A stretch of 5,589 nt of DNA from JAPWJZ01 sp038247245 (GTDB taxonomy: Bacteria > Pseudomonadota > Alphaproteobacteria > Micavibrionales > UBA2020), in contig JBBRVE010000129.1 in NCBI GenBank assembly GCA_038247245.1, forward strand, positions 1-5,589. Reading direction: 5' to 3'. The notes under the pieces are model-generated. The model was not told the DNA's origin. It made no database searches and worked only from the letters and a program-made list of their open reading frames with translations. Made by a program: the position numbers and the translations under genes. Of the stretch, positions 1 through 5,062 are shown one piece after another (positions within the stretch are counted from its first letter, which is position 1; each line of letters begins with the position of its first letter).

Positions 1-822
1 CGCAAACGGGCCGCCATGCACGAAGGCCGGGCAGTTTTCCAGCGTCTGCACCAGGTTGGGCGCCAGCGCCGCGCGCAGCAGCACAGTCATCGCGCCATCC
101 GCCTGCAAATCGCGCGCAAGCACGGGCTTGTTCCCGCGCGTGTAGGCGACAACGATATTGCCAAGGCGTTTTTTCAAATCATCAATCGATGTCGCTAGGC
201 AGAAAATCGCCATCACTTCCGATGCAACGACGATGTCAAAACCATCCTGGCGCGGATACCCGTTGCCCGTGCCGCCCAGCGACACCACGATATCGCGCAG
301 CGCGCGGTCGTTCATGTCCATCACGCGTTTCCACACGATGCGCCGCACATCTATATCCAGCAGGTTTCCATGATGGATATGGTTGTCCAGCAATGCGGCC
401 AGCAGGTTATTGGCAAGGGCGATTGCCGAAAAATCGCCCGTGAAATGCAGGTTGATATCCTCCATCGGCACGATCTGGGCATAACCGCCACCTGCAGCGC
501 CGCCCTTCAGCCCGAACACGGGGCCGAGCGACGGTTCGCGCAGGCAGATCATCGCTTTTTTGCCGATATGGCTCAAGGCATCGCCAAGGCCGACGGTGGT
601 GGTGGTCTTGCCTTCGCCGGGCGGCGTCGGGCTGATCGCCGTCACCAAAATCAATTTACCGTCCGGCTTGTCCTTCAGCGTGTCGATGTAATCCAGCGAC
701 ACCTTGGCCTTGAAATGCCCGTAAGGCTCCAGATGCTCCTCCGCAATCCCCAGTTTTGACGCCGCCAACGGCGTCATGCGCTGCATCTTGGCTTGCTGGG
801 CGATTTCAATATCTGTGGGCAT
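1..822 (-). CDS. fhs: Formate-tetrahydrofolate ligase, N-terminal 274 residues (cut by window edge)
   Basis: This cytoplasmic enzyme joins formate to tetrahydrofolate using ATP, giving 10-formyl-tetrahydrofolate for purine synthesis and one-carbon metabolism. The minus-strand reading frame is open from the ATG at 822-820 to the window edge. Visible family marks are the nucleotide-binding loop TPPGEGKTT (residues 66-74) and the family signature GLKGGAAGGGY (104-114), preceded by LREPSLGP. The DNHIHHGN and FDIVVASEVMAIFCLA segments also fit the family. The family is usually about 555 residues, so roughly half is present; the last visible residues are FVHGGPFA. The start matches the usual N-terminus (MPTDIEIAQQAKM), with only a weak GAG-type ribosome site 5' of it. 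It lies 203 bases downstream of feoB on the same strand, so read-through is possible, but the functions are unrelated. Identity is very secure. Confidence 0.97.
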   Translation of the reverse strand, partial: MPTDIEIAQQAKMQRMTPLAASKLGIAEEHLEPYGHFKAKVSLDYIDTLKDKPDGKLILVTAISPTPPGEGKTTTTVGLGDALSHIGKKAMICLREPSLGPVFGLKGGAAGGGYAQIVPMEDINLHFTGDFSAIALANNLLAALLDNHIHHGNLLDIDVRRIVWKRVMDMNDRALRDIVVSLGGTGNGYPRQDGFDIVVASEVMAIFCLATSIDDLKKRLGNIVVAYTRGNKPVLARDLQADGAMTVLLRAALAPNLVQTLENCPAFVHGGPFA

Positions 823-1025
823 GAATTTCTCGGTACGGACAGGTTGCGGGATTCGTAGACGAGTATAGCCTGCGATCTCGCCTTGCGCATCAAGACGTAT
901 GGGGGCGCAAAAAATGAAATGGTAATACGATGCCCATGAACAAGCACTCCCCTCACGGGGCGTAATACGACAAACAAATACGCAAAAAATGCGAATGCGC
1001 GTACAAGCTTGTCGTTTTTAAGCGG
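823..1025. other. Intergenic region feoB-fhs with nested direct repeats
   Basis: This 203-base spacer shows no credible gene. It contains two pairs of exact direct repeats arranged one inside the other: cgcaaaaaatg at 906-916 and 981-991, and gtaatacga at 922-930 and 962-970. A short GC hairpin, cccc-tcac-gggg, lies at about 949-960 without a U-tract, and a 10-base palindrome acaagcttgt lies at 1003-1012. The minus strand has TATACT at 867-862, about 40 bases before the fhs start, as a possible -10 box, but no good -35 sits at standard spacing. I see no strong intrinsic terminator after feoB, so whether fhs has its own promoter or is read through from feoB stays open. Confidence 0.5.
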
Positions 1026-2897
1026 CTAACCCATGCCTAGTGCGACGGCCGTCTGGTAGGTAATGAACGCAGCGACATAGGCGAGGACGATCATATAAAG
1101 AAAGGCCACACCCATCATACGCCAGCTGTTCAGTTCTCGTTTTATGACGGCAAGCGTCGACAGGCATTGCGGCGCGAAAATATACCATGCAAGCACCGAC
1201 AGCGCGGTTGCGAGGGACCAGTCTTTTTGCAGCGCCGCCGTAATATTTTTAAAACTTTCGCCCTGATCCGAGACGGCATAAACAGTGCTGAGCGCGGAAA
1301 CCATCACCTCCCGCGCGGCCATGCCGGGAATGAGCGCGACACTGATCTGCCAGTTGAACCCGATGGGCGCAAGGAGCGGCTGTATCCATTTGCCCAGCAT
1401 AGCGGCAAAGGAAAAATCAATCGCGGACCCCGTCGCGCCCAACGGCGGCGCGGGATAAGAGGCAAGGAACCAGACCACAATGGTCATCAGGAAAATTGTG
1501 GTACCGGCGCGTTTGAGGAACATCAGCGCCCGCGTCCACAGGCCAAGAAAAATGCTTTTCGGATGCGGATATTTATAGTCCGGCAACTGCATCATAAACG
1601 ACGGCGTGCGCTGCCCCGGCGGGCTGAAAACCTTGATCACCCACGAGACCGCAAGCGCGCCAAGAATGCCCGCCGCATACAACCCGAACATGACAAGACC
1701 CTGCAATTCGAAGCCTAAAACCTTTTTCGCGGGCACAAAGGCGCCGATGATAAGCGTATAGACGGGTATGCGTGCGGAGCAGGTCATCAAGGGCGCGATC
1801 AGAATGGTTTTGGTGCGGTCGCGCTGGCCGTCGATAACGCGTGTCGCCATGATGCCGGGAATGGCGCAGGCCAGGCTGGATAACAGCGGGATAAAAGCGC
1901 GCCCGTGCAGCCCGGCACCGCCCATGATCTTGTCCATCAAGAACGCAGCGCGTGGCATGTATCCCGTATCCTCAAGGATCAAAATGAAGAAAAACAGGAT
2001 AAGAATTTGTGGCAGAAAAACGATAACACCGCCCACGCCCGCTATAACCCCCTGGACCAGAAAACTTTGAATCTGTCCCTCGCCCATATACAGGGTGAAC
2101 AGGCTGCCGAGGCCATCGAAACTTGCGCTAATCATGTCCATCGCGGGTTGTGCCCAGATGAAGACGGCCTGAAAAATCATGAACAGCACCATCAGCAGGA
2201 TCGCGAGCCCTAATACGGGGTGCAGCAGGATCTTGTCAATCCGCGTGGTGCGTGCATCCGTCTTGCCATGCGTGTGCACGCAAAGCTCCTGCAGGCGGCT
2301 CGCTTCCTTGTTGATTTCCCGCAGTCGCGCCGCGTCGGGCTCCCGCCAGTTATTGGCTGTTTCGGCAATCGGCGCTTCTGCAAAAGCGTCGATTGCGGCC
2401 AGCAGCCGGGCTGTGCCGCCGCTGCGCACGGCAACACAGGGAATAACAGGCACCCCCAGCGCGGTTGAAAGTGCTTCCCCGTCGATCACCATGCCGCGGT
2501 GGACGGCGATGTCGTGCATATTAAGCGCCACAATCATGGGCTTTCCCGCCGCCTTGAGCTCCATCACAAGGCGCAGAGCCCCGATGAGCTGCGTACTGTC
2601 CGCAACAACGACCAGCAGTTCGGGGGGTGTTTCGCTGGCGAGCCTGCCAAGCACCGCATCGCGCGTGATTTCTTCGTCCGGGCTTCGCCCCCGCAGGGAA
2701 TAGGTACCGGGCAGATCGACGAGCGCGACAGTTTTTCCGGCGGGCGTGGTGAAGCGGCCCGATTTGCGTTCGACGGTGACGCCCGGATAATTGGCGACCT
2801 TCTGCCTGCTGCCTGTCAGGGCATTAAACAGTGATGTCTTGCCCGCATTTGGCGTGCCGACAAGTGCAGCGTGGATTATTTTTTCTTCTCTAGACAT
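1026..2897 (-). CDS. feoB: Ferrous iron transport protein B (FeoB)
   Basis: This inner-membrane Fe2+ transporter has an N-terminal cytoplasmic GTPase domain. GTPase motifs are G1 GTPNAGKTS (residues 14-22), the G2 threonine in NYPGVT (Thr41), G3 DLPG (61-64) and G4 NMHD (126-129). The membrane part starts near residue 225 and has about eight hydrophobic segments. The first gate domain holds FIPLLSSLACAIPGIMATR (335-353; Cys344) and LMTCSARIPVY (370-380; Cys373). The second holds PGMAAREVMVSALSTVY (524-540) and APQCLSTLAVIKRE (575-588; Cys578). At 623 residues it is shorter than the 773-residue E. coli protein: the linker between GTPase and membrane domains is brief and there is no long C-terminal tail. 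No frameshift is visible. The ATG at 2897 puts the GTPase domain at its normal place; the ribosome site is a weak AAGAAAG. It lies 35 bases after feoA. No feoC-like gene is seen next to it. Confidence 0.98.
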   Translation of the reverse strand: MSREEKIIHAALVGTPNAGKTSLFNALTGSRQKVANYPGVTVERKSGRFTTPAGKTVALVDLPGTYSLRGRSPDEEITRDAVLGRLASETPPELLVVVADSTQLIGALRLVMELKAAGKPMIVALNMHDIAVHRGMVIDGEALSTALGVPVIPCVAVRSGGTARLLAAIDAFAEAPIAETANNWREPDAARLREINKEASRLQELCVHTHGKTDARTTRIDKILLHPVLGLAILLMVLFMIFQAVFIWAQPAMDMISASFDGLGSLFTLYMGEGQIQSFLVQGVIAGVGGVIVFLPQILILFFFILILEDTGYMPRAAFLMDKIMGGAGLHGRAFIPLLSSLACAIPGIMATRVIDGQRDRTKTILIAPLMTCSARIPVYTLIIGAFVPAKKVLGFELQGLVMFGLYAAGILGALAVSWVIKVFSPPGQRTPSFMMQLPDYKYPHPKSIFLGLWTRALMFLKRAGTTIFLMTIVVWFLASYPAPPLGATGSAIDFSFAAMLGKWIQPLLAPIGFNWQISVALIPGMAAREVMVSALSTVYAVSDQGESFKNITAALQKDWSLATALSVLAWYIFAPQCLSTLAVIKRELNSWRMMGVAFLYMIVLAYVAAFITYQTAVALGMG

Positions 2898-2932
2898 TGT
2901 TGCTTTCTTGCGATCTGTTCGCGCCGATACGC

Positions 2933-3250
2933 CTAAACAACGATAATCGCCATCGCTTCACGCCGCCGCAAGGCAACAGTGCAGGGGCCGACGCGTACGG
3001 CGATGGGGTCTCCGCGGAACGTGCCTTGATGCAGCAGTTCGACGGCGCAACCCTCAACGAAGCCCATCTCGAGCAAACGGCGTTCAAGTTCGGAAGGCGT
3101 ATGATCGCAAATGACGTTACGCGCATCGATGCCGAAGATACGTCCGCGAAACCCCGGCAGCGCCCTGCCAAGCAGCGTGAGGCTTGCGGGGAATGCGGGC
3201 GCGTCGTCTTGCACAGCCGGTGCTTCGGGTATGAATGCGGTGTTTTCCAT
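2933..3250 (-). CDS. feoA: Ferrous iron transport accessory protein A (FeoA)
   Basis: FeoA is a small cytoplasmic protein with an SH3-like fold that is needed for FeoB-dependent ferrous iron uptake. The core runs from about residue 25 to 105: PGFRGRIFGID (32-42), then RRLLEMGFVEG (57-67), GDPIAVRV (80-87) and a closing TVALRRREAMAIIVV (91-105), the typical FeoA order. At 105 residues it is longer than the usual 75-85 because of an N-terminal extension of about 25 residues rich in Ala, Pro and acidic residues. That extension could mean the true start lies further in, but I see no better-placed start with a ribosome site. It is the first gene of the feoAB operon. The strong AAGGAGG upstream is 16 bases from this ATG, which is unusually far; AAGAAAG lies closer. 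Confidence 0.93.
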   Translation of the reverse strand: MENTAFIPEAPAVQDDAPAFPASLTLLGRALPGFRGRIFGIDARNVICDHTPSELERRLLEMGFVEGCAVELLHQGTFRGDPIAVRVGPCTVALRRREAMAIIVV

Positions 3251-3259
3251 TGTCTTTCT

Positions 3260-3279
3260 TAGAAGGCCTCCTTACCGGA
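3260..3279 (-). promoter_or_regulatory. Strong but distant Shine-Dalgarno of feoA in a small hairpin
   Basis: On the minus strand AAGGAGG lies 16 bases before the feoA ATG, beyond the usual 5-9. It is followed directly by CCTT, so AAGG-AGG-CCTT could fold into a four-pair stem that partly covers the ribosome site. No start codon lies at normal distance from it. A weaker AAGAAAG sits three bases from the ATG. Either the weak site is used, or folding shortens the effective distance. Confidence 0.35.
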
Positions 3280-3306
3280 TCCGTACGAGAGTGCAGAGCA
3301 TGCGCG

Positions 3307-3335
3307 AGTGTAGCATGTGCCGCTTTCGTTGCGAA
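3307..3335 (-). promoter_or_regulatory. Candidate sigma-70-type promoter of feoAB
   Basis: On the minus strand, TTCGCA (3335-3330) could serve as the -35 (four of six matches to TTGACA) and TACACT (3312-3307) as the -10 (four of six to TATAAT), with exactly 17 bases between them. Transcription would start about 50 bases before the feoA ATG. The -35 is one arm of the perfect inverted repeat at 3330-3344, so a repressor bound there would block polymerase. Each box alone is weak; the spacing and the overlap make the call. Confidence 0.45.
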
Positions 3336-3344
3336 CGATTCGCA
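3330..3344. promoter_or_regulatory. Perfect inverted repeat, putative Fur-type iron operator of feoAB
   Basis: The sequence TGCGAACGATTCGCA is a perfect six-base inverted repeat around three central bases. Fur-family proteins of alphaproteobacteria are known to bind TGC...GCA inverted repeats that differ from the E. coli Fur box, and feoAB is a classic iron-repressed target, so this is a good Fur or Fur-like candidate. It covers the -35 of the candidate promoter, which suggests repression when iron is plentiful. Which regulator binds (Fur, or another family member such as Irr or Mur) cannot be told from the site alone. Confidence 0.5.
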
Positions 3345-3559
3345 CTTTACGCTCTATTTATAACTTCTGGAAATGAAAAACGTATGGTTTAGGGATGATT
3401 TCCGCTCAACGCGTCGATCCGGCAATATGTGCACGCATCATTTCGTGCGTCCGAAACTATCCGGGATAGAGATACGGTGAAACAGGCACGCAAAGAATCT
3501 GTGCCAAATGTTTCGGCATCAGCGACCTTTCGTTCACAGACTAAGGGAATACTGAAAGG

Positions 3560-3820
3560 ATGCCTCACACATTTCAAACGAATCCTTTAAACTTGAGTAT
3601 TATTTTTGAAGCAAAAAACATCCGTGGTAGTAAAGATCAATACAATATTCATGCGACTTTTGAGCGGTCGGCTTATTTTTCCTTGTTAAATGCTCCGGAA
3701 AATCCAACACTAAAGCAGAAATTTAATGAAATGGTGCAATCTAGGAATGGGGACTATTTCTTATCGCCTGCAATTAAAAGAGACTTTATCACTTCCGAGC
3801 GTTATCATTTAAGGCAATAA
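3560..3820 (+). CDS. Hypothetical protein, 86 residues
   Basis: I do not recognise this protein. It is predicted soluble, with no signal peptide, no membrane segment and no cysteine. Its base composition is clearly AT-rich (bases 3601-3660 are 30% G+C) compared with the feo genes, suggesting acquired DNA. The ATG at 3560 is the only early ATG. GAAAGG abuts it directly and AAGGG lies about 13 bases upstream, so the ribosome site is mediocre. Its last 43 bases overlap, in another frame, the start of the phage terminase remnant, so the ORF may be a chance fusion across a deletion joint. If real it could be a small phage gene; if not, its stop codon is an accident of rearrangement. The reading frame is plausible but unproven. 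Confidence 0.35.
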   Translation: MPHTFQTNPLNLSIIFEAKNIRGSKDQYNIHATFERSAYFSLLNAPENPTLKQKFNEMVQSRNGDYFLSPAIKRDFITSERYHLRQ

Positions 3821-4047
3821 CTCAGGGGATTTCTTATCCTCCGGATGAACTCATCAGCCTTGATTCCTCATCTCTCGCCAACTTGCACGAGATTGTTATA
3901 CAACTATCACAGCCGACGCAAAAAACGAGTGGCTCTGGAAAAATGCTAGTTGATAAAAAGCCTGACGGTGCTCGATCTCCCAACCTGGCGGATGCAATTA
4001 TGATGTGCTATTGCCCAATCGGGCCAAATTCTTTTTTTAGCTTTTAG
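3778..4047 (+). pseudogene. Phage terminase large subunit, C-terminal remnant (89 residues, no start)
   Basis: The full-length protein is the ATPase-nuclease that cuts and pumps phage DNA into the capsid. Here only the C-terminal end survives. The frame opens after a TAA at 3775-3777, has no usable early start codon, and ends at TAG 4045-4047. Recognisable segments are PPDELISLDSS (fragment residues 21-31), QLSQPTQ (42-48), GKMLVDKKPDGARSPNLADA (54-73) and IMMCYCPI (74-81). This order, LSQPT followed by a Gly-Lys-containing strand, DKKPDG and SPNLADA(I/V)MM, is typical of the tail of terminase large subunits. The ATPase Walker motifs and most of the nuclease domain are absent; upstream frames do not contain them. 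No portal or small-terminase gene is visible nearby, so the phage module has been lost. It is a relic, identified from memory of family motifs. Confidence 0.8.
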
Positions 4048-4499
4048 ATGGTCTAAGCTAACAAAATTCCAGATACTCCGGCCTAATCTGTCATCCTCGA
4101 AAGCCGCCTGACGCGATATTTTTTTTGCGTCTCTTCTTTACGTGTAAAGGCATTACGCCAAAAATAGATTCCAGGAAGGCAGGCTACGGCTTTATTTGTC
4201 TCAAACCTAGCGTGGCAAGTGAGGGAAATACCGCAACGTGCATGTCGCCCCCGCTGCATCCCTACCTGTGGTACGCCAGTCACGAGCGTCGGTGCAGGCT
4301 AGCCTCATGCACTTGGCATTCCAGCACCAAGGACACGATAGCGTCGTAGGCGGATTGTCGCTGGATTGCTGCCTTTCAAGCGGCAAAAGCATTCGACAAA
4401 TTAGAGCGTATGGAGATTTGCATACAATAGTATGCGCAGAAGAAACCCTTCCCTAATTGATTTCAGTAATTTCAGCAGCATAGCAGAGTTCCATATCAC
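4048..4499. other. Non-coding or degenerate stretch in the phage-relic region
   Basis: I see no convincing gene here. Several short frames on both strands overlap each other, carry no ribosome site and show no family motif. Structures present are GACGC/GCGTC around a T-rich loop (4110-4131), a CTTTAC-GT-GTAAAG inverted repeat (4136-4149), and GCATAC-AATA-GTATGC (4420-4435), whose left arm can also pair with GTATG at 4408-4412. A bulged hairpin (4039-4059) overlaps the terminase stop, with T's before rather than after it, so it is not a plus-strand terminator. No tRNA was found. The stretch probably consists of decayed mobile DNA. Confidence 0.5.
4420..4435. repeat. Inverted repeat GCATAC-AATA-GTATGC
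   Basis: A perfect six-pair stem with a four-base loop. The CATAC arm could alternatively pair with GTATG at 4408-4412, giving two mutually exclusive small hairpins. It lies about 80 bases upstream of the RHH_4 gene promoter. It may be an operator half-site pair, part of a small transcript, or chance. Confidence 0.4.
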
Positions 4500-4513
4500 C
4501 ACAGAATTCTGTG
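4500..4513. promoter_or_regulatory. 14-base perfect palindrome upstream of the RHH_4 gene (putative operator)
   Basis: CACAGAATTCTGTG is a perfect palindrome that ends two bases before the -35 box of the best promoter for the downstream gene. A dimeric DNA-binding protein could bind it. Because ribbon-helix-helix proteins often repress their own genes, autoregulation is a natural guess, but many RHH dimers prefer short direct or inverted submotifs and the RHH_4 family's sites are not known to me. Confidence 0.35.
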
Positions 4514-4515
4514 TA

Positions 4516-4543
4516 TTGGCATTAAACTGCGTTTATTCATAAT
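4516..4543 (+). promoter_or_regulatory. Sigma-70-type promoter of the RHH_4 gene
   Basis: TTGGCA (4516-4521; five of six matches to TTGACA) and CATAAT (4538-4543; five of six to TATAAT) are separated by 16 bases. Transcription would start near 4550, leaving a leader of about 20 bases that still contains AGGAG at 4561-4565, six bases before the ATG. A second, stronger-looking AAAGGAGGAG at 4544-4553 would fall at the transcript start and be too far from the ATG to serve it. Confidence 0.55.
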
Positions 4544-4571
4544 AAAGGAGGAGCTGAAAAAGGAGCGGTAT

Positions 4572-4880
4572 ATGACAACATTTTTAGAGATAGCTGAAAC
4601 TGCACAAGTTCATGCGGGCGGGCTTATAACGCGGAATGTTTATATACATACCCGCAGGACGTCTCTCAGGCTGGAAATAGAGATGTGGGATGCTCTTCAA
4701 GAAGTTGCAGATCGCAATAATAAAACCATTCATGAACTCTGCAGTATTATCAGCGCCAATCGTCCTGCTAACTCCTCAACCACGAGTGCTATACGCGTGT
4801 ACCTTATTTCGTATTATAGGGAGGGACTGCATAACAGTTTAACCTGTCGTGAAGAGGGTGCGTTTCGTAAAATTGGCTGA
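4572..4880 (+). CDS. Ribbon-helix-helix (RHH_4-like) DNA-binding domain protein
   Basis: This is a small putative DNA-binding protein of 102 residues. Residues about 20-85 resemble the RHH_4 family (ribbon-helix-helix, common in Alphaproteobacteria): RRTSLRLEIEMWDALQEVA (28-46) gives the beta strand and first helix, NKTIHELCSIIS (50-61) the second helix, and TSAIRVYLISYYREG (71-85) the conserved third segment corresponding to the family's SA-R-hydrophobic-YYR motif. The first 19 and last 17 residues are not family-like. The start is supported by AGGAG six bases upstream and by the promoter at 4516-4543. The gene is intact despite lying in decayed DNA, and its composition is poorer in GC than the feo genes. 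No toxin-like partner is seen beside it, so a toxin-antitoxin role is unsupported. The target is unknown; regulation of its own promoter or of prophage genes is possible. Confidence 0.75.
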   Translation: MTTFLEIAETAQVHAGGLITRNVYIHTRRTSLRLEIEMWDALQEVADRNNKTIHELCSIISANRPANSSTTSAIRVYLISYYREGLHNSLTCREEGAFRKIG

Positions 4881-4920
4881 TAACAAATCAACGACAACAC
4901 TCGTATAGGTAGATAAGCAA

Positions 4921-4941
4921 CTATTCTCTAATCTATTCTCT
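4921..4941. repeat. Short tandem repeat, CTATTCTCT twice with period 12
   Basis: CTATTCTCT occurs at 4921-4929 and 4933-4941, separated by AAT. It lies in the 182-base gap between the RHH_4 gene and the secreted-protein gene. The gap also has a GAGG-ACAA-CCTC hairpin (about 4997-5008) followed by AT-rich sequence, a weak terminator candidate at best. I see no gene or clear promoter in the gap. Confidence 0.4.
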
Positions 4942-5062
4942 TTCATCGAGATTATGGCGCTACATTTTCTGTGACCTGCTCTTAGTTTTCGATAGAGAGG
5001 ACAACCTCAGATTTTATTAATCTTTATTCTTTAGGATCGGTTAAAAATTACGGGTCTCTTTT

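Larger units (their letters stand above)
3251..3559. other. Intergenic region between feoA and the 86-residue ORF
   Basis: These 309 bases carry no convincing gene. The left part (3251-3344) holds the feoA leader, promoter and palindromic operator, listed separately. The right part (about 3400-3559) holds two short inverted repeats: GCACG/CGTGC at 3431-3435 and 3444-3448, and GGCAC/GTGCC at 3485-3489 and 3501-3505. Each has a five-pair stem with a loop of 8-11 bases and no U-tract, so neither looks like a terminator. I see no tRNA or recognised small RNA. A shift to AT-rich sequence begins near the right end. Confidence 0.5.

Noticed and set aside
158..759. Plus-strand frames opposite fhs, up to 129 codons
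   Set aside because: The minus strand reads as formate-tetrahydrofolate ligase throughout with its signature motifs; the plus frames are shadows.
862..867. TATACT on the minus strand as an fhs promoter -10
   Set aside because: No acceptable -35 at 16-18 bases; the nearest TTGATG is 20 bases away. Kept only as a remark in the intergenic entry.
949..960. CCCC-TCAC-GGGG hairpin as a feoB terminator
   Set aside because: The stem has only four pairs and no U-tract follows on the minus strand.
774..977. Minus-strand frame of 67 codons in the feoB-fhs spacer
   Set aside because: It overlaps the fhs N-terminus in another frame, has no recognisable motif and no good ribosome site.
1167..2834. Several plus-strand frames of 80-183 codons across feoB
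   Set aside because: They are antisense shadows of a GC-rich gene. They are rich in Arg and Ala, lack ribosome sites and show no family motif, while the opposite strand encodes complete FeoB.
4039..4059. Hairpin at the terminase stop as an intrinsic terminator
   Set aside because: The T-run precedes the hairpin on the plus strand, which is the wrong order, and on the minus strand it gives A's; the stem also has a two-base bulge.
4083..4456. Overlapping short frames on both strands (61-74 codons) after the terminase relic
   Set aside because: They overlap one another, are cysteine- and arginine-rich without pattern, lack ribosome sites and match no family I know, including integrases and transposases, which I looked for.
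4572..4880. RHH_4 gene as the antitoxin of a toxin-antitoxin pair
   Set aside because: No small partner gene overlaps or adjoins it on either side, and the RHH_4 family is not generally an antitoxin family.
3465..4998. GATAGAGA at 3465-3472 and 4991-4998 as attachment-site repeats flanking the island
   Set aside because: An eight-base word recurring over 1.5 kb is easily due to chance, there is no integrase gene and no tRNA at either end.
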